From a virus, in the IMG/VR virus record IMGVR_UViG_3300037111_000040, positions 1-64,000 of that record: DNA of 64,000 nucleotides; one strand, given 5' to 3'. The position numbers were made by a program, and so were the translations under genes. Shown in pieces: positions 23,054 to 29,646 of the stretch. The first letter of the stretch is position 1. Each line of letters opens with the position of its first letter. The notes below the pieces were generated by a model, which was given only the letters and a program-made list of their open reading frames with translations, had not been told where the DNA came from and did not search any database.

Positions 23054-23896
23054 ATGTACACCAAAAACATGACCATCACGCCCGCTGATGCGAGACTGTG
23101 GTTGGACACCAAAAACAGCCGGAACCGGCCTGTCTCTGAAAATGCGGTGGCGAAATACGCTCAGGAACTCAAGGCTGGCAGGTGGAAAAATAACGGGCAA
23201 CCAGTGATCTTTGGTAAAAGCGGAAATCTGCTAAATGGGCAACATAGGCTTCTCGCTTGCGTCCGTTCCAACACGCCCTTTGAGTCGCTCGTCACATGGG
23301 GTGTAGAAGACGATGCCTTCGATACCATCGACGACTGCAACACGCGGTCGCTCGCTGATGTTCTGCACATCAAGGGCGAAGCCTCTGCTGGGCTCCTGTC
23401 AGCCGGATTGCGCTTCTTGTGGATTTACGCGGCTGGGGAAATCGAGCGGCGCGATCTGAGGCGCGGGCGCATCGCCACAAAGTCTTTGCTTGAGCAGACA
23501 CTCGACAAGCACAGGAAGATCACAAACTCCGTCAAGTTCTATGGGATGCTCAAGGCCCGTCCGGGCGGCATGTTGATCCCAGCGGGCATGGCGATTGGTC
23601 TTCACTACCTGTGCTCACTCGTCGACGAGAAGAAGGCGGACGAGTTCTTCACGCGCTTCCAGTCTGGGTTCGATCTCAGCGAGGGCGATCCGATTGCTCT
23701 TCTCCGCGCTCGGTTGATCGCGGGGCAAAAGGAAGCGTCGGTCAGGTTGACGCCCGCCGCCATGTACTTCTACATGGTGACTACGTGGAACGCCTTCGCG
23801 TCAGACACGTATCTGAAGCGTCTCATGTACAACTCCGATGCGGTGCCGCCAGAGATCGACAATCTGCCGAAGAAGTTGCTGAAGGATTTGCTGTGA
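23054..23896 (+). CDS. ParB/sulfiredoxin-fold phage protein
   Basis: ATG after GGAGGAAAG; 280 residues. ITPADARLWLDTKNSRNRPV and NLLNGQHRLLACVRSNTPF are typical of the phage ParB-superfamily group with an NGQHRL box; WGVEDDAFDTIDDCNTRS follows. Such proteins are widespread in phages, but their activity is not established; nuclease or nucleotide-binding roles have been suggested for the fold. Confidence 0.65.
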   Translation: MYTKNMTITPADARLWLDTKNSRNRPVSENAVAKYAQELKAGRWKNNGQPVIFGKSGNLLNGQHRLLACVRSNTPFESLVTWGVEDDAFDTIDDCNTRSLADVLHIKGEASAGLLSAGLRFLWIYAAGEIERRDLRRGRIATKSLLEQTLDKHRKITNSVKFYGMLKARPGGMLIPAGMAIGLHYLCSLVDEKKADEFFTRFQSGFDLSEGDPIALLRARLIAGQKEASVRLTPAAMYFYMVTTWNAFASDTYLKRLMYNSDAVPPEIDNLPKKLLKDLL

Positions 23897-24069
23897 GCCA
23901 ATGGGCCAAAGACGACGCGCTCTTCGCCCGCGAACAGATCGAGAAGATGATCGCGAAGGGAGAAATCTCGCGGGGTCAGGGCGAATGGTTGATGCGGTTG
24001 AGGTATCCGAAGGAAAAAGAGGACCCCGATGTACAGCGAAATCCAATCGCACGGTGTGACGACGATTGA
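23893..24069 (+). CDS. Small helical protein (58 aa)
   Basis: GTG overlaps the previous stop. MSQWAKDDALFAREQIEKMI and a helical hairpin with basic patches. It overlaps the next gene start by 41 bases. Unknown. Confidence 0.45.
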   Translation: MSQWAKDDALFAREQIEKMIAKGEISRGQGEWLMRLRYPKEKEDPDVQRNPIARCDDD

Positions 24070-24256
24070 TATTGGGTGCGACGCGCGCAAGGGCCAGAGC
24101 ACTTGCAGGAACCACGCCTCCGTTACGATGCGGAGCCGGGATGCGGCGAAGCACTTGCTCTTCGTACTTGGATGGCGCTTATCTCGTGGCCACCAGATTT
24201 GCAGTCAGTGCTTGAGGAATAAACGGTATTCGTTTCCGAAGGAGAAGCCAGAATGA
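24029..24256 (+). CDS. Small Cys/His-containing protein (75 aa)
   Basis: ATG preceded by AGAGGACC. Cysteines and histidines (CDARKGQSTCRNH, then CSQC) could bind zinc. It overlaps its upstream neighbour, and the next gene ATG overlaps its stop. Unknown. Confidence 0.45.
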   Translation: MYSEIQSHGVTTIDIGCDARKGQSTCRNHASVTMRSRDAAKHLLFVLGWRLSRGHQICSQCLRNKRYSFPKEKPE

Positions 24257-24459
24257 TACAGAAGATTCTCAGCCAGTTATTTCTCGTTTGCATCGCCGTC
24301 GCTCTCCAGATATGCATCATGATCTTCGGATGGGGACTTCACCCACAATCGTGGTGGTGGATCGTGGGCGGCGGCGTCTTCGGAGTCACGGCGGTGAGAG
24401 CCTTGTCTAACAAGTTGGACAAAGAACCGGTCGTCGAACCAAAGGAAGATAAGAAATGA
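24253..24459 (+). CDS. Small membrane protein with two helices
   Basis: The product has 68 residues. Two hydrophobic segments at about 5-27 and 33-50 are joined by a short loop (HPQSWWW), then a charged tail (KEPVVEPKEDKK). Likely an inner-membrane hairpin. Coupled by overlaps at both ends. Confidence 0.55.
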   Translation: MIQKILSQLFLVCIAVALQICIMIFGWGLHPQSWWWIVGGGVFGVTAVRALSNKLDKEPVVEPKEDKK

Positions 24460-24557
24460 GCGCTGGAACCCTTTACGGCGGTGGCTACGACTGGGACGAG
24501 GTCGACACTCTTCTCTTTATTGTTCTGTTGCTGTTGTTCAGATTGATGATTGGGTGA
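24456..24557 (+). CDS. Tiny membrane protein (33 aa)
   Basis: ATG overlaps the preceding stop. MSAGTLYGGGYDWDEVDTLL is followed by a leucine-rich membrane segment (FIVLLLLFRLMIG). Too short for family assignment, but the hydrophobic end and coupling support it. Confidence 0.45.
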   Translation: MSAGTLYGGGYDWDEVDTLLFIVLLLLFRLMIG

Positions 24558-24561
24558 TGTA

Positions 24562-24966
24562 ATGAGCGCAAAGATGAAAGTGCCACAAGGGATGCTTAGG
24601 GCTGTTGAGATTGCATCTCACGCCGACAAAACATTCTTCGATGCTGGCGACGCGGAACCTATCCTCGAAGCCGCCCTTTTGTACCAGCGTCAGCACCCGC
24701 CGGTGCCGACCCTAGAGCAAGCCGAGTGTGCCTACAACGGATTCAATGGACCACACACCACAACTATTCAGCATTGTATGACCGAGTGGGTCCGCCGCAT
24801 GTACGACGCACCGGAGCCGGAAGTACCGGAGGCGGTGAAGGACTTGCTGCCGTTTCCAAAGGATGTCGTGATCCTAGATCAAGGTCTATATCGTCGCATC
24901 AAGGCCCATCTGGATGACGTTGCAACTGAAGCCTACCGCCGTGGCCGGGAGTCGAAATGTCACTGA
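24562..24966 (+). CDS. Hypothetical protein (134 aa)
   Basis: ATG at 24562, weak ribosome site. An acidic, Pro-containing helical protein with WVRRMYDAPEPEVPEAVKDL in the middle and a C-terminal helix ending YRRGRESKCH. Overlaps the next gene by ten bases. Unknown. Confidence 0.5.
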   Translation: MSAKMKVPQGMLRAVEIASHADKTFFDAGDAEPILEAALLYQRQHPPVPTLEQAECAYNGFNGPHTTTIQHCMTEWVRRMYDAPEPEVPEAVKDLLPFPKDVVILDQGLYRRIKAHLDDVATEAYRRGRESKCH

Positions 24967-25175
24967 AAGCTTTCCGCCGCAATAACGAGAGCACGCCGCT
25001 CCCAACCATCGTTCTCAGGGAGCCGCCGAAACCCGATCTCAACAAGTGCTGCTGCACGAATCGCCATGAACCGTGGCTCTTGAATGGACAGTGGGTGGTG
25101 AGCACATCACTTAGCTGCGTCGTGCATTCATTCTGTGAGGAAAAATACTTCGCGAAGACGATGATGGAGACATAG
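24957..25175 (+). CDS. Small cysteine-rich protein (72 aa)
   Basis: ATG after GGGAGTCG. KCCCTNRHEPW and later C and H residues could bind metal. Unknown function. Confidence 0.45.
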   Translation: MSLKAFRRNNESTPLPTIVLREPPKPDLNKCCCTNRHEPWLLNGQWVVSTSLSCVVHSFCEEKYFAKTMMET

Positions 25176-25243
25176 TGGAACTCGGAAAACAAGTGAGCCG
25201 CGATGAAATGAGGAAAGAGCATGACAGGGAACGAGACTATTGA
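25175..25243 (+). CDS. Possible 22-residue peptide
   Basis: A GTG overlapping the previous stop opens a 22-codon charged frame (MELGKQVSRDEMRKEHDRER) that ends inside the next gene. Only its position supports it. Confidence 0.25.
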   Translation: MELGKQVSRDEMRKEHDRERDY

Positions 25244-25523
25244 GAGCCAAGACGCCAAAAAAAGAGCGATCAGCGTCGCGAAAGCCGCGCGATACCCGCT
25301 GCTCGTCGCTGCAAGAGATATAGCATTCGCCATCGCAAAAGAGAGGGGAACAGTCGCGGTCGACGACGTGCGCAAGGAAATGGAAAAACAAGGTCTCGCG
25401 TCTCTCGGCCCAGCCACAAGCTCTATATTTATCGATGACCGGTTCGAATTCACAGGCACCTTCAAGAATTCCACTAGGAAACAGGATCGTTCGCGTCGCA
25501 TGAAGGTGTGGAGGATCAAATGA
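25221..25523 (+). CDS. Hypothetical protein, winged-helix-like (100 aa)
   Basis: ATG after AGGAAAGAGC. Helices with DDVRKEMEKQGLASLGPATS and a final basic strand pair (FKNSTRKQDRSRRMKVWRI) suggest a small winged-helix DNA-binding fold. Overlaps the Fis-like gene start by four bases. Confidence 0.5.
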   Translation: MTGNETIESQDAKKRAISVAKAARYPLLVAARDIAFAIAKERGTVAVDDVRKEMEKQGLASLGPATSSIFIDDRFEFTGTFKNSTRKQDRSRRMKVWRIK

Positions 25524-25783
25524 GCTTCGATGTTCGGCTCTTAACGTCCGTAATCGTGCCACTGCGAACGGTCGTTAGAGAATTTCAGGATCAAGACATC
25601 ACGCTCTCAGAGGCGATGGATGCTTTCTCACGAGAGTGGATCGAGGAAGGGCTATTGAGGACTGGTAACAACCAGAGTGCGCTCGCGGCAAAGGAAGGAA
25701 TGCACCGCAACACGCTGAGCCGAACGATGGACCGGTTGGGAATGAGTGTGGACAAGAGTTGGAAGAAAAAAGTCAGAAAATGA
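25520..25783 (+). CDS. Fis-like helix-turn-helix protein
   Basis: The product has 87 residues. The C-terminal segment LLRTGNNQSALAAKEGMHRN followed by TLSRTMDRLGM fits the Fis-family (HTH_8) helix-turn-helix closely. It probably binds phage or host DNA as a regulator or architectural protein. Good ribosome site (TGGAGGATCAA). Confidence 0.65.
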   Translation: MSFDVRLLTSVIVPLRTVVREFQDQDITLSEAMDAFSREWIEEGLLRTGNNQSALAAKEGMHRNTLSRTMDRLGMSVDKSWKKKVRK

Positions 25784-25795
25784 GGTGGAGTAGAA

Positions 25796-26200
25796 GTGAC
25801 AGAAGAAGAGCAAAAAGAAATCGACGAAGCCTACGGATATCTTCGCTACTGGAGCCCTCAACTGCGTCTCGACCACATTGATTTCGAGATCGTTTTTGCA
25901 AATCCAGAAGAGTCCAGAGGCTATCTGGCGGTCTGTAAAGTCGCGTGCGGGCGGCATCGGCAAAAAATAGAACTGAGGCATCCAAGCGAAAGAACTGAGC
26001 GCGATAAGGGGGTTTTCAGGCGCGATCTTGAGGTTGTGATCGTCCACGAATTGCTTCACACCAAAGAAACTCCATGGCGCGATCATCCATCCGTGGACAA
26101 AACCTTCACCGATGACAAGTGGCTTGCAGGGCTCCACGAGGATTCTCTTGACGCCGTGGCCGAGGCTCTCGTCCGGACGCGAAGGGGGACGAAGCGATGA
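25796..26200 (+). CDS. Small zinc metallopeptidase-like protein
   Basis: GTG start after GGTGGAG; 134 residues. VVIVHELLHTKETPW carries the HExxH zinc motif near residue 83, and HEDSLDAVAEALVR offers a downstream acidic ligand. The layout resembles short SprT-like/DUF45-like metallopeptidases of phages. The target is unknown. Confidence 0.6.
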   Translation: MTEEEQKEIDEAYGYLRYWSPQLRLDHIDFEIVFANPEESRGYLAVCKVACGRHRQKIELRHPSERTERDKGVFRRDLEVVIVHELLHTKETPWRDHPSVDKTFTDDKWLAGLHEDSLDAVAEALVRTRRGTKR

Positions 26201-26481
26201 CCAAGCGCGGAACTTTGACCAGAAAGCCGTTCCCAAAGGTCGGCTATGATCTTGTTTACGTCGAGTGGGTGGACTCTCGCCAAGCGCACGGCTGGCATGG
26301 AGTAGACGAGATCGTCAAGGGAACGATGGACGTTAAAAGTGTGGGCTGGAAGATTTTCGAGAGTGAAGATTCGATCAACATCTCCGCGCATTATGGACCC
26401 CCTCCGCAAGAACAATTCTGCGGCGACATGATGATCCCCAAGTGCTCAATAAAGAGAATTCTCGTCCTTCTCGCGGAATAG
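26197..26481 (+). CDS. Hypothetical protein (94 aa)
   Basis: ATG overlaps the preceding stop. YDLVYVEWVDSRQAHGWHG begins a beta-rich fold, followed by SVGWKIFESEDSINISAHYG, a pattern I associate with short phage proteins of unknown role. Last gene before the inverted-repeat promoter. Confidence 0.55.
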   Translation: MTKRGTLTRKPFPKVGYDLVYVEWVDSRQAHGWHGVDEIVKGTMDVKSVGWKIFESEDSINISAHYGPPPQEQFCGDMMIPKCSIKRILVLLAE

Positions 26482-26525
26482 GGCGCAGTTTTCCTACTTG
26501 ACAAAGCTGAAACTGCGCCTATCTT
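26482..26525 (+). promoter_or_regulatory. Promoter with -35 inside an inverted repeat
   Basis: TTTTCCTACTTGACA (-35 at 26498-26503) and TATCTT (26520-26525) with a 16-base spacer. Perfect ten-base arms GGCGCAGTTT (26482-26491) and AAACTGCGCC (26510-26519) flank the -35. The element could be a repressor site, or a hairpin ending the upstream message. Shares the ACTTGACA context with the leftward promoters at 5.93 and 9.08 kb. Confidence 0.55.
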
Positions 26526-26552
26526 TGAGAAGAAAGCGAAAGGCGAGCATCT

Positions 26553-26711
26553 GTGGCCGAAGACCGCGAACTCACGCCAGAAGAAAAGCAAGCCGCTTGT
26601 GAGCGCATCTGCGGCGAAAGCGGCAAGCGCGGGATGCACCGGATCGCGCCAGAAATGTGTCCGCTGCAGCTCGATACGTGGAAGAATCCTCCGAGGAAAC
26701 CCCAGAACTGA
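26553..26711 (+). CDS. Small cysteine-containing protein (52 aa)
   Basis: GTG after AAAGGCGAG; first gene after the promoter at 26.5 kb. MAEDRELTPEEKQAACERIC and PEMCPLQLDTWKNPP. The stop shares one base with the next ATG. Unknown. Confidence 0.45.
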   Translation: MAEDRELTPEEKQAACERICGESGKRGMHRIAPEMCPLQLDTWKNPPRKPQN

Positions 26712-26935
26712 TGACCGCTCCTCTCGATAAGCGCCTCCAATTCGTGGAAAATCTCCACAACGAGATCAAGCGCCGGTATCCGGGAATGGACCCAGAGTGG
26801 GGCGTCAACCGATTCCTCCAAAAATATGAGACGAACGTTCGCGATACAGCGAACATCATTGCCTTGTGGATGCCAGAGATCATTCTGTCGCATGAGGCGA
26901 TGGAGAAGGAACATGCGAAAACCAAAGCCCATTGA
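26711..26935 (+). CDS. Small hypothetical protein (74 aa)
   Basis: The ATG at 26711 (TGATG overlap) is preferred to an upstream GTG. The protein is helical and charged (DKRLQFVENLHNEIKRRYPG). Overlaps the HTH gene start. Confidence 0.5.
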   Translation: MTAPLDKRLQFVENLHNEIKRRYPGMDPEWGVNRFLQKYETNVRDTANIIALWMPEIILSHEAMEKEHAKTKAH

Positions 26936-27143
26936 GGAAAAAGAGCAAGCAAGACAGGAGAGAGCCACAGAATGGCGCGATTTCATGAAGAACCATCTCT
27001 TCACGGAGAAACGGCTGGCTGAGACGATTGGAATCAGCCGGAGGACGGTTCAGATGGTGCGCGCAGGGAAAGTGACGCCGCATGACAACACCTTGCGGCT
27101 ATTCGTGGCTCTCAAAGCCAAGTACGATAGGGAAGGCAAGTAA
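26913..27143 (+). CDS. Cro/CI-type helix-turn-helix protein
   Basis: ATG after GGAGAAGGAAC; 76 residues. TEKRLAETIGISRRTVQMVR is a clear helix-turn-helix, followed by GKVTPHDNTLRLFVALKAKY. The size fits a Cro-like repressor. It lies just downstream of the inverted-repeat promoter, so that operator is a natural candidate target, which is inference. Confidence 0.7.
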   Translation: MRKPKPIEEKEQARQERATEWRDFMKNHLFTEKRLAETIGISRRTVQMVRAGKVTPHDNTLRLFVALKAKYDREGK

Positions 27144-27165
27144 ACTTTTGAGAAACGACAGGTGA

Positions 27166-27618
27166 ATGAAAATGGCAGATCGGGAATTTGTTGAAGCCCT
27201 GAGTGGCACGGAGATCATCAACGACGTTCTTACTCAGGTTCGCAAAGCGATGGAGCGCGATTGCAACCTCCGTTCAAGCGATGCATACGGTCGCGGCTAC
27301 TCCGGCAAGATCACGTTGCACCTTGAGTGCTTCGCGCTCGATGCCGCGAATGTGGAAATGGCCATCGACCTCCGTCCGACCAAGGAACTCTTGGATTCCA
27401 CCCCGGAGACACCTCTCGATGCAGACGGGAAGGACACGGTGGTTGATCTGGAGCTTGAAATTCCGCTGGTTTCTGATCTGAACGCTGTGCGGGACCGGAG
27501 TACGGAGTCGAAGCCTGCAGTTGCAACCGAGATCGAACAGGCGCAGGGGCCTCGGAGGCGGAGCTACGGCAAGCCGCCAACTGTCGGCGGCGCGGTTGAC
27601 ATCACCGACGAGCCTTAA
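27166..27618 (+). CDS. Hypothetical protein (150 aa)
   Basis: ATG at 27166 or two codons later. A helical N-terminus and a beta strand (GKITLHLECFALDAANVEMA) are followed by an acidic, then Arg-rich tail (QGPRRRSYGKPPTVGG). Unknown. Confidence 0.5.
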   Translation: MKMADREFVEALSGTEIINDVLTQVRKAMERDCNLRSSDAYGRGYSGKITLHLECFALDAANVEMAIDLRPTKELLDSTPETPLDADGKDTVVDLELEIPLVSDLNAVRDRSTESKPAVATEIEQAQGPRRRSYGKPPTVGGAVDITDEP

Positions 27619-27638
27619 CAACCGGTCCACCATTTTTG

Positions 27639-27647
27639 TGCTACAAT
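27639..27647 (+). promoter_or_regulatory. Extended -10 promoter
   Basis: TGCTACAAT is an extended -10 element; no -35 is evident. It lies 21 bases before the ATG at 27668 in a gap after the previous gene. Confidence 0.35.
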
Positions 27648-27667
27648 GAAGCAACCGGGAGGCGAAA

Positions 27668-28222
27668 ATGGACCGGAAGTTTTACGAGAATCCGCAAGAG
27701 GCGATCTACGAAGAGCTTGTCGAGTCGAATCGCCTCCACCGCGAGGTCCTGCACGAAGTTCGCGAAATTAAGCACGAAGTTCGCGAAATCAGGCGCGAGC
27801 TTCGCCCGAAGAAAGCGCTCACACACAGCATCGCAATTCGTTTCACAGGAGATTCTGTCATGCCGAACAACACATTGGTCTTCAACGTAGGCCAAACCTC
27901 GCAAGCATCCATCGTTCCTCTTCTGGCCGATGGCGTGACCCCCTCGGGCGGCACGCTGTCAAATGTCGTGTACTCTTTCTCGGACCCCTCGGCCACCGTG
28001 GTCCTTAACACCGATGGCGTTACCGCTACCTGCTCGGGCGTAGCGGCCTCGACCGGCCCTGTCGCGGGCTCGGCGTCCTGCACTGTCACCGACACCGATG
28101 GTGCCGTTTCGACGTGGACCCAGCCGTTCACGATCACGACCAATGCAGTCACGCCACCGCCGCCGCCGCCAAGCCAGCTTACCCAATCGGTCGTTGTTGC
28201 GTTCTCGACGCCGACCCCCTAA
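27668..28222 (+). CDS. Coiled-coil plus Ig-like protein with internal start
   Basis: ATG after GGGAGGCG; 184 residues. Residues of about 20-50 form a heptad coiled coil (HEVREIK, HEVREIR). From residue 65 a beta-rich Ig-like domain begins (MPNNTLVFNVGQTSQ...) and ends in a Pro run. An ATG at 27860 has its own ribosome site (AGGAG), so a second, shorter in-frame product of 120 residues is likely. Possibly a virion-associated or surface protein. Confidence 0.6.
   Translation: MDRKFYENPQEAIYEELVESNRLHREVLHEVREIKHEVREIRRELRPKKALTHSIAIRFTGDSVMPNNTLVFNVGQTSQASIVPLLADGVTPSGGTLSNVVYSFSDPSATVVLNTDGVTATCSGVAASTGPVAGSASCTVTDTDGAVSTWTQPFTITTNAVTPPPPPPSQLTQSVVVAFSTPTP
27752..27793 (+). repeat. 21-base tandem repeat encoding heptads
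   Basis: Two near-identical 21-base units (CACGAAGTTCGCGAAAT plus four bases) and a diverged third encode consecutive coiled-coil heptads, so unit length equals one heptad. Confidence 0.6.
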
Positions 28223-28242
28223 GCTTCCTCCAAGCAAGAACA

Positions 28243-28283
28243 GCGTGGACCGTTTGCTCTAGGGGAGAGCAGGCGGTCCGCGC
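28243..28283 (+). other. Stem-loop between genes
   Basis: GCGTGGACCG (28243-28252) pairs with CGGTCCGCGC (28274-28283) with one mismatch, and inside them GCTCT pairs with AGAGC around an AGGGG loop. No T-run follows, so it is not a standard terminator. It could shape the leader of the next gene. Confidence 0.4.
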
Positions 28284-28308
28284 CTTAAATTTGGACGAAG
28301 GAAAAATC

Positions 28309-28680
28309 ATGAAACATCCAGTTCGCCTCATTGCACTCTGTGTATTGCTCATCTGTGGACGCCTCGCTTTCTCACAGCAGGCCCAATCCCAGACAGCGGC
28401 ACCGGCACCGCCCGCCGCCGCTCCCACCGCCGATCAAGATGCGCCTGTACTCACTTTGGAAGAGAAGATCACCCTCGTCACCGACGATGTGAAGCGCGCT
28501 GATGCGTTCGAGAAAGCGCAGAATTACTTCAAGACGGCGGTGAAGCCAATCGATGAGCACCAGACGGCGACAAAGAAGGTGATCGAGGACGAACATCCGG
28601 GCTGGACTCTCGAAAATGGCGCGGAAGGGTGGCATTTCGTTAAGAAAGTCGAACCGGCGAAGCCGCCAGAGAAAAAGTAG
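28309..28680 (+). CDS. Exported hypothetical protein (123 aa)
   Basis: ATG after GAAGGAAAA. A Sec signal peptide is clear: MKHPVR, hydrophobic core LIALCVLLICG, then FSQQ cleavage region. An Ala/Pro stretch is followed by a charged helical domain ending WTLENGAEGWHFVKKVEP. An exported protein just before the packaging genes is unusual. Function unknown. Confidence 0.6.
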   Translation: MKHPVRLIALCVLLICGRLAFSQQAQSQTAAPAPPAAAPTADQDAPVLTLEEKITLVTDDVKRADAFEKAQNYFKTAVKPIDEHQTATKKVIEDEHPGWTLENGAEGWHFVKKVEPAKPPEKK

Positions 28681-28688
28681 GAACGACC

Positions 28689-29105
28689 GTGACCGAAGAT
28701 CGAGAAGAGCGCATGTTGTTTGCCCTAGAGCAGATTGGGGTATCATTCGGTAGGATCGCGGACGCTCTGGAAGGTCTACATGGAGCAGCAAAAAGTGCAG
28801 GATATCGATTCTGGCCGGACCCCAGACAGCCAAAAGAAGCTGTCGTCTCCCGCGTCAAATCGGAAGAAGACATCGCCAAGGAAGAGCAAGGAAGACTCGA
28901 CCCTTCCCTCTCAATCGAAGACTGGCTCGCCCTCGGAGACCCAAGCGAATGGATGGGAGAACGGGAGCGCGCCTTCCGCGAAGCCGAGCGCCAGCGAAAT
29001 GCCGGTGCCAAGCCCAATAGTGGACCGGAAGGTGGAAGCGTTGAGGCGGCTGAAGGTGAAGCCGGAGCAACTGGAGAAAGCGCCGCCGATCACTCCGCTT
29101 CTTAA
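28689..29105 (+). CDS. Hypothetical protein (138 aa)
   Basis: GTG start. An amphipathic helix (MLFALEQIGVSFGRIADALE) is followed by charged segments and a Gly/Ala/Glu-rich tail. This frame overlaps the next gene frame by over 100 bases. Its first 100 residues look like a real protein. Position before the terminase suggests a DNA-packaging accessory, unproved. Confidence 0.5.
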   Translation: MTEDREERMLFALEQIGVSFGRIADALEGLHGAAKSAGYRFWPDPRQPKEAVVSRVKSEEDIAKEEQGRLDPSLSIEDWLALGDPSEWMGERERAFREAERQRNAGAKPNSGPEGGSVEAAEGEAGATGESAADHSAS

Positions 29106-29643
29106 AGACGCCTTCGGAGGCTTGCCAACAGTCATGGAGGCCATGCGGTTCTCTGGTGACGAAGTTGTAACTGCCTTCCTCAAGAAATACGATTCAATTC
29201 CATCGGGCGACCGAGACAATCTTCCTTGGGAAGCCATCGCCATTTCTGCCGGGATAAATCTGAATCATTTTGCTGGATCGGCAATGCTTGCTACGGCGAA
29301 TTACTGCGGCAACAAGAGCAAACTCATCATCGTCACAAACCATCCAGAAATCACAAAAAAGAGAGTGGAGTATGCGCTACTCGCAGGCGGAGAAAAGGAT
29401 CGCTACGCTCTCGATGTGATGGCGGGTGCCATGCCTTCCGCCAAGGGACCGGTCTTCATCGGAAAGGCCAGTTTCGGAGCTTCTGACAGCGGGATCACGA
29501 GAAAGGGAGAAGTGGTTGACGAAGAGGCCACGACCGCAACGGCGGTGTTTGGCGTCGACGACGATCTGGACGAACTTTTCCCCCCGGCGAGCGCGATGCA
29601 AGACAAATTGGTTCCGATCAGGCAACGATTGCTGGACAAATGA
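28999..29643 (+). CDS. Putative terminase small subunit or packaging accessory
   Basis: The frame is open from 28735; starts at 28780 and 28999 are both possible and I chose the later to limit overlap. From 28999 it has 214 residues: LRRLKVKPEQLEKAPPITPL, then a conserved-looking helical domain (MEAMRFSGDEVVTAFLKKYD, AIAISAGINLNHFAGSAMLA) and an acidic C-terminus. It lies four bases before the large terminase, where a small subunit is expected. No direct motif proves this. Confidence 0.5.
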   Translation: MPVPSPIVDRKVEALRRLKVKPEQLEKAPPITPLLKDAFGGLPTVMEAMRFSGDEVVTAFLKKYDSIPSGDRDNLPWEAIAISAGINLNHFAGSAMLATANYCGNKSKLIIVTNHPEITKKRVEYALLAGGEKDRYALDVMAGAMPSAKGPVFIGKASFGASDSGITRKGEVVDEEATTATAVFGVDDDLDELFPPASAMQDKLVPIRQRLLDK

Positions 29644-29646
29644 GAA

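Noticed and set aside
24029-24070. Overlap of two frames as a frameshifted single gene
   Set aside because: Both frames have their own ribosome site and plausible composition, so two overlapping genes are simpler.
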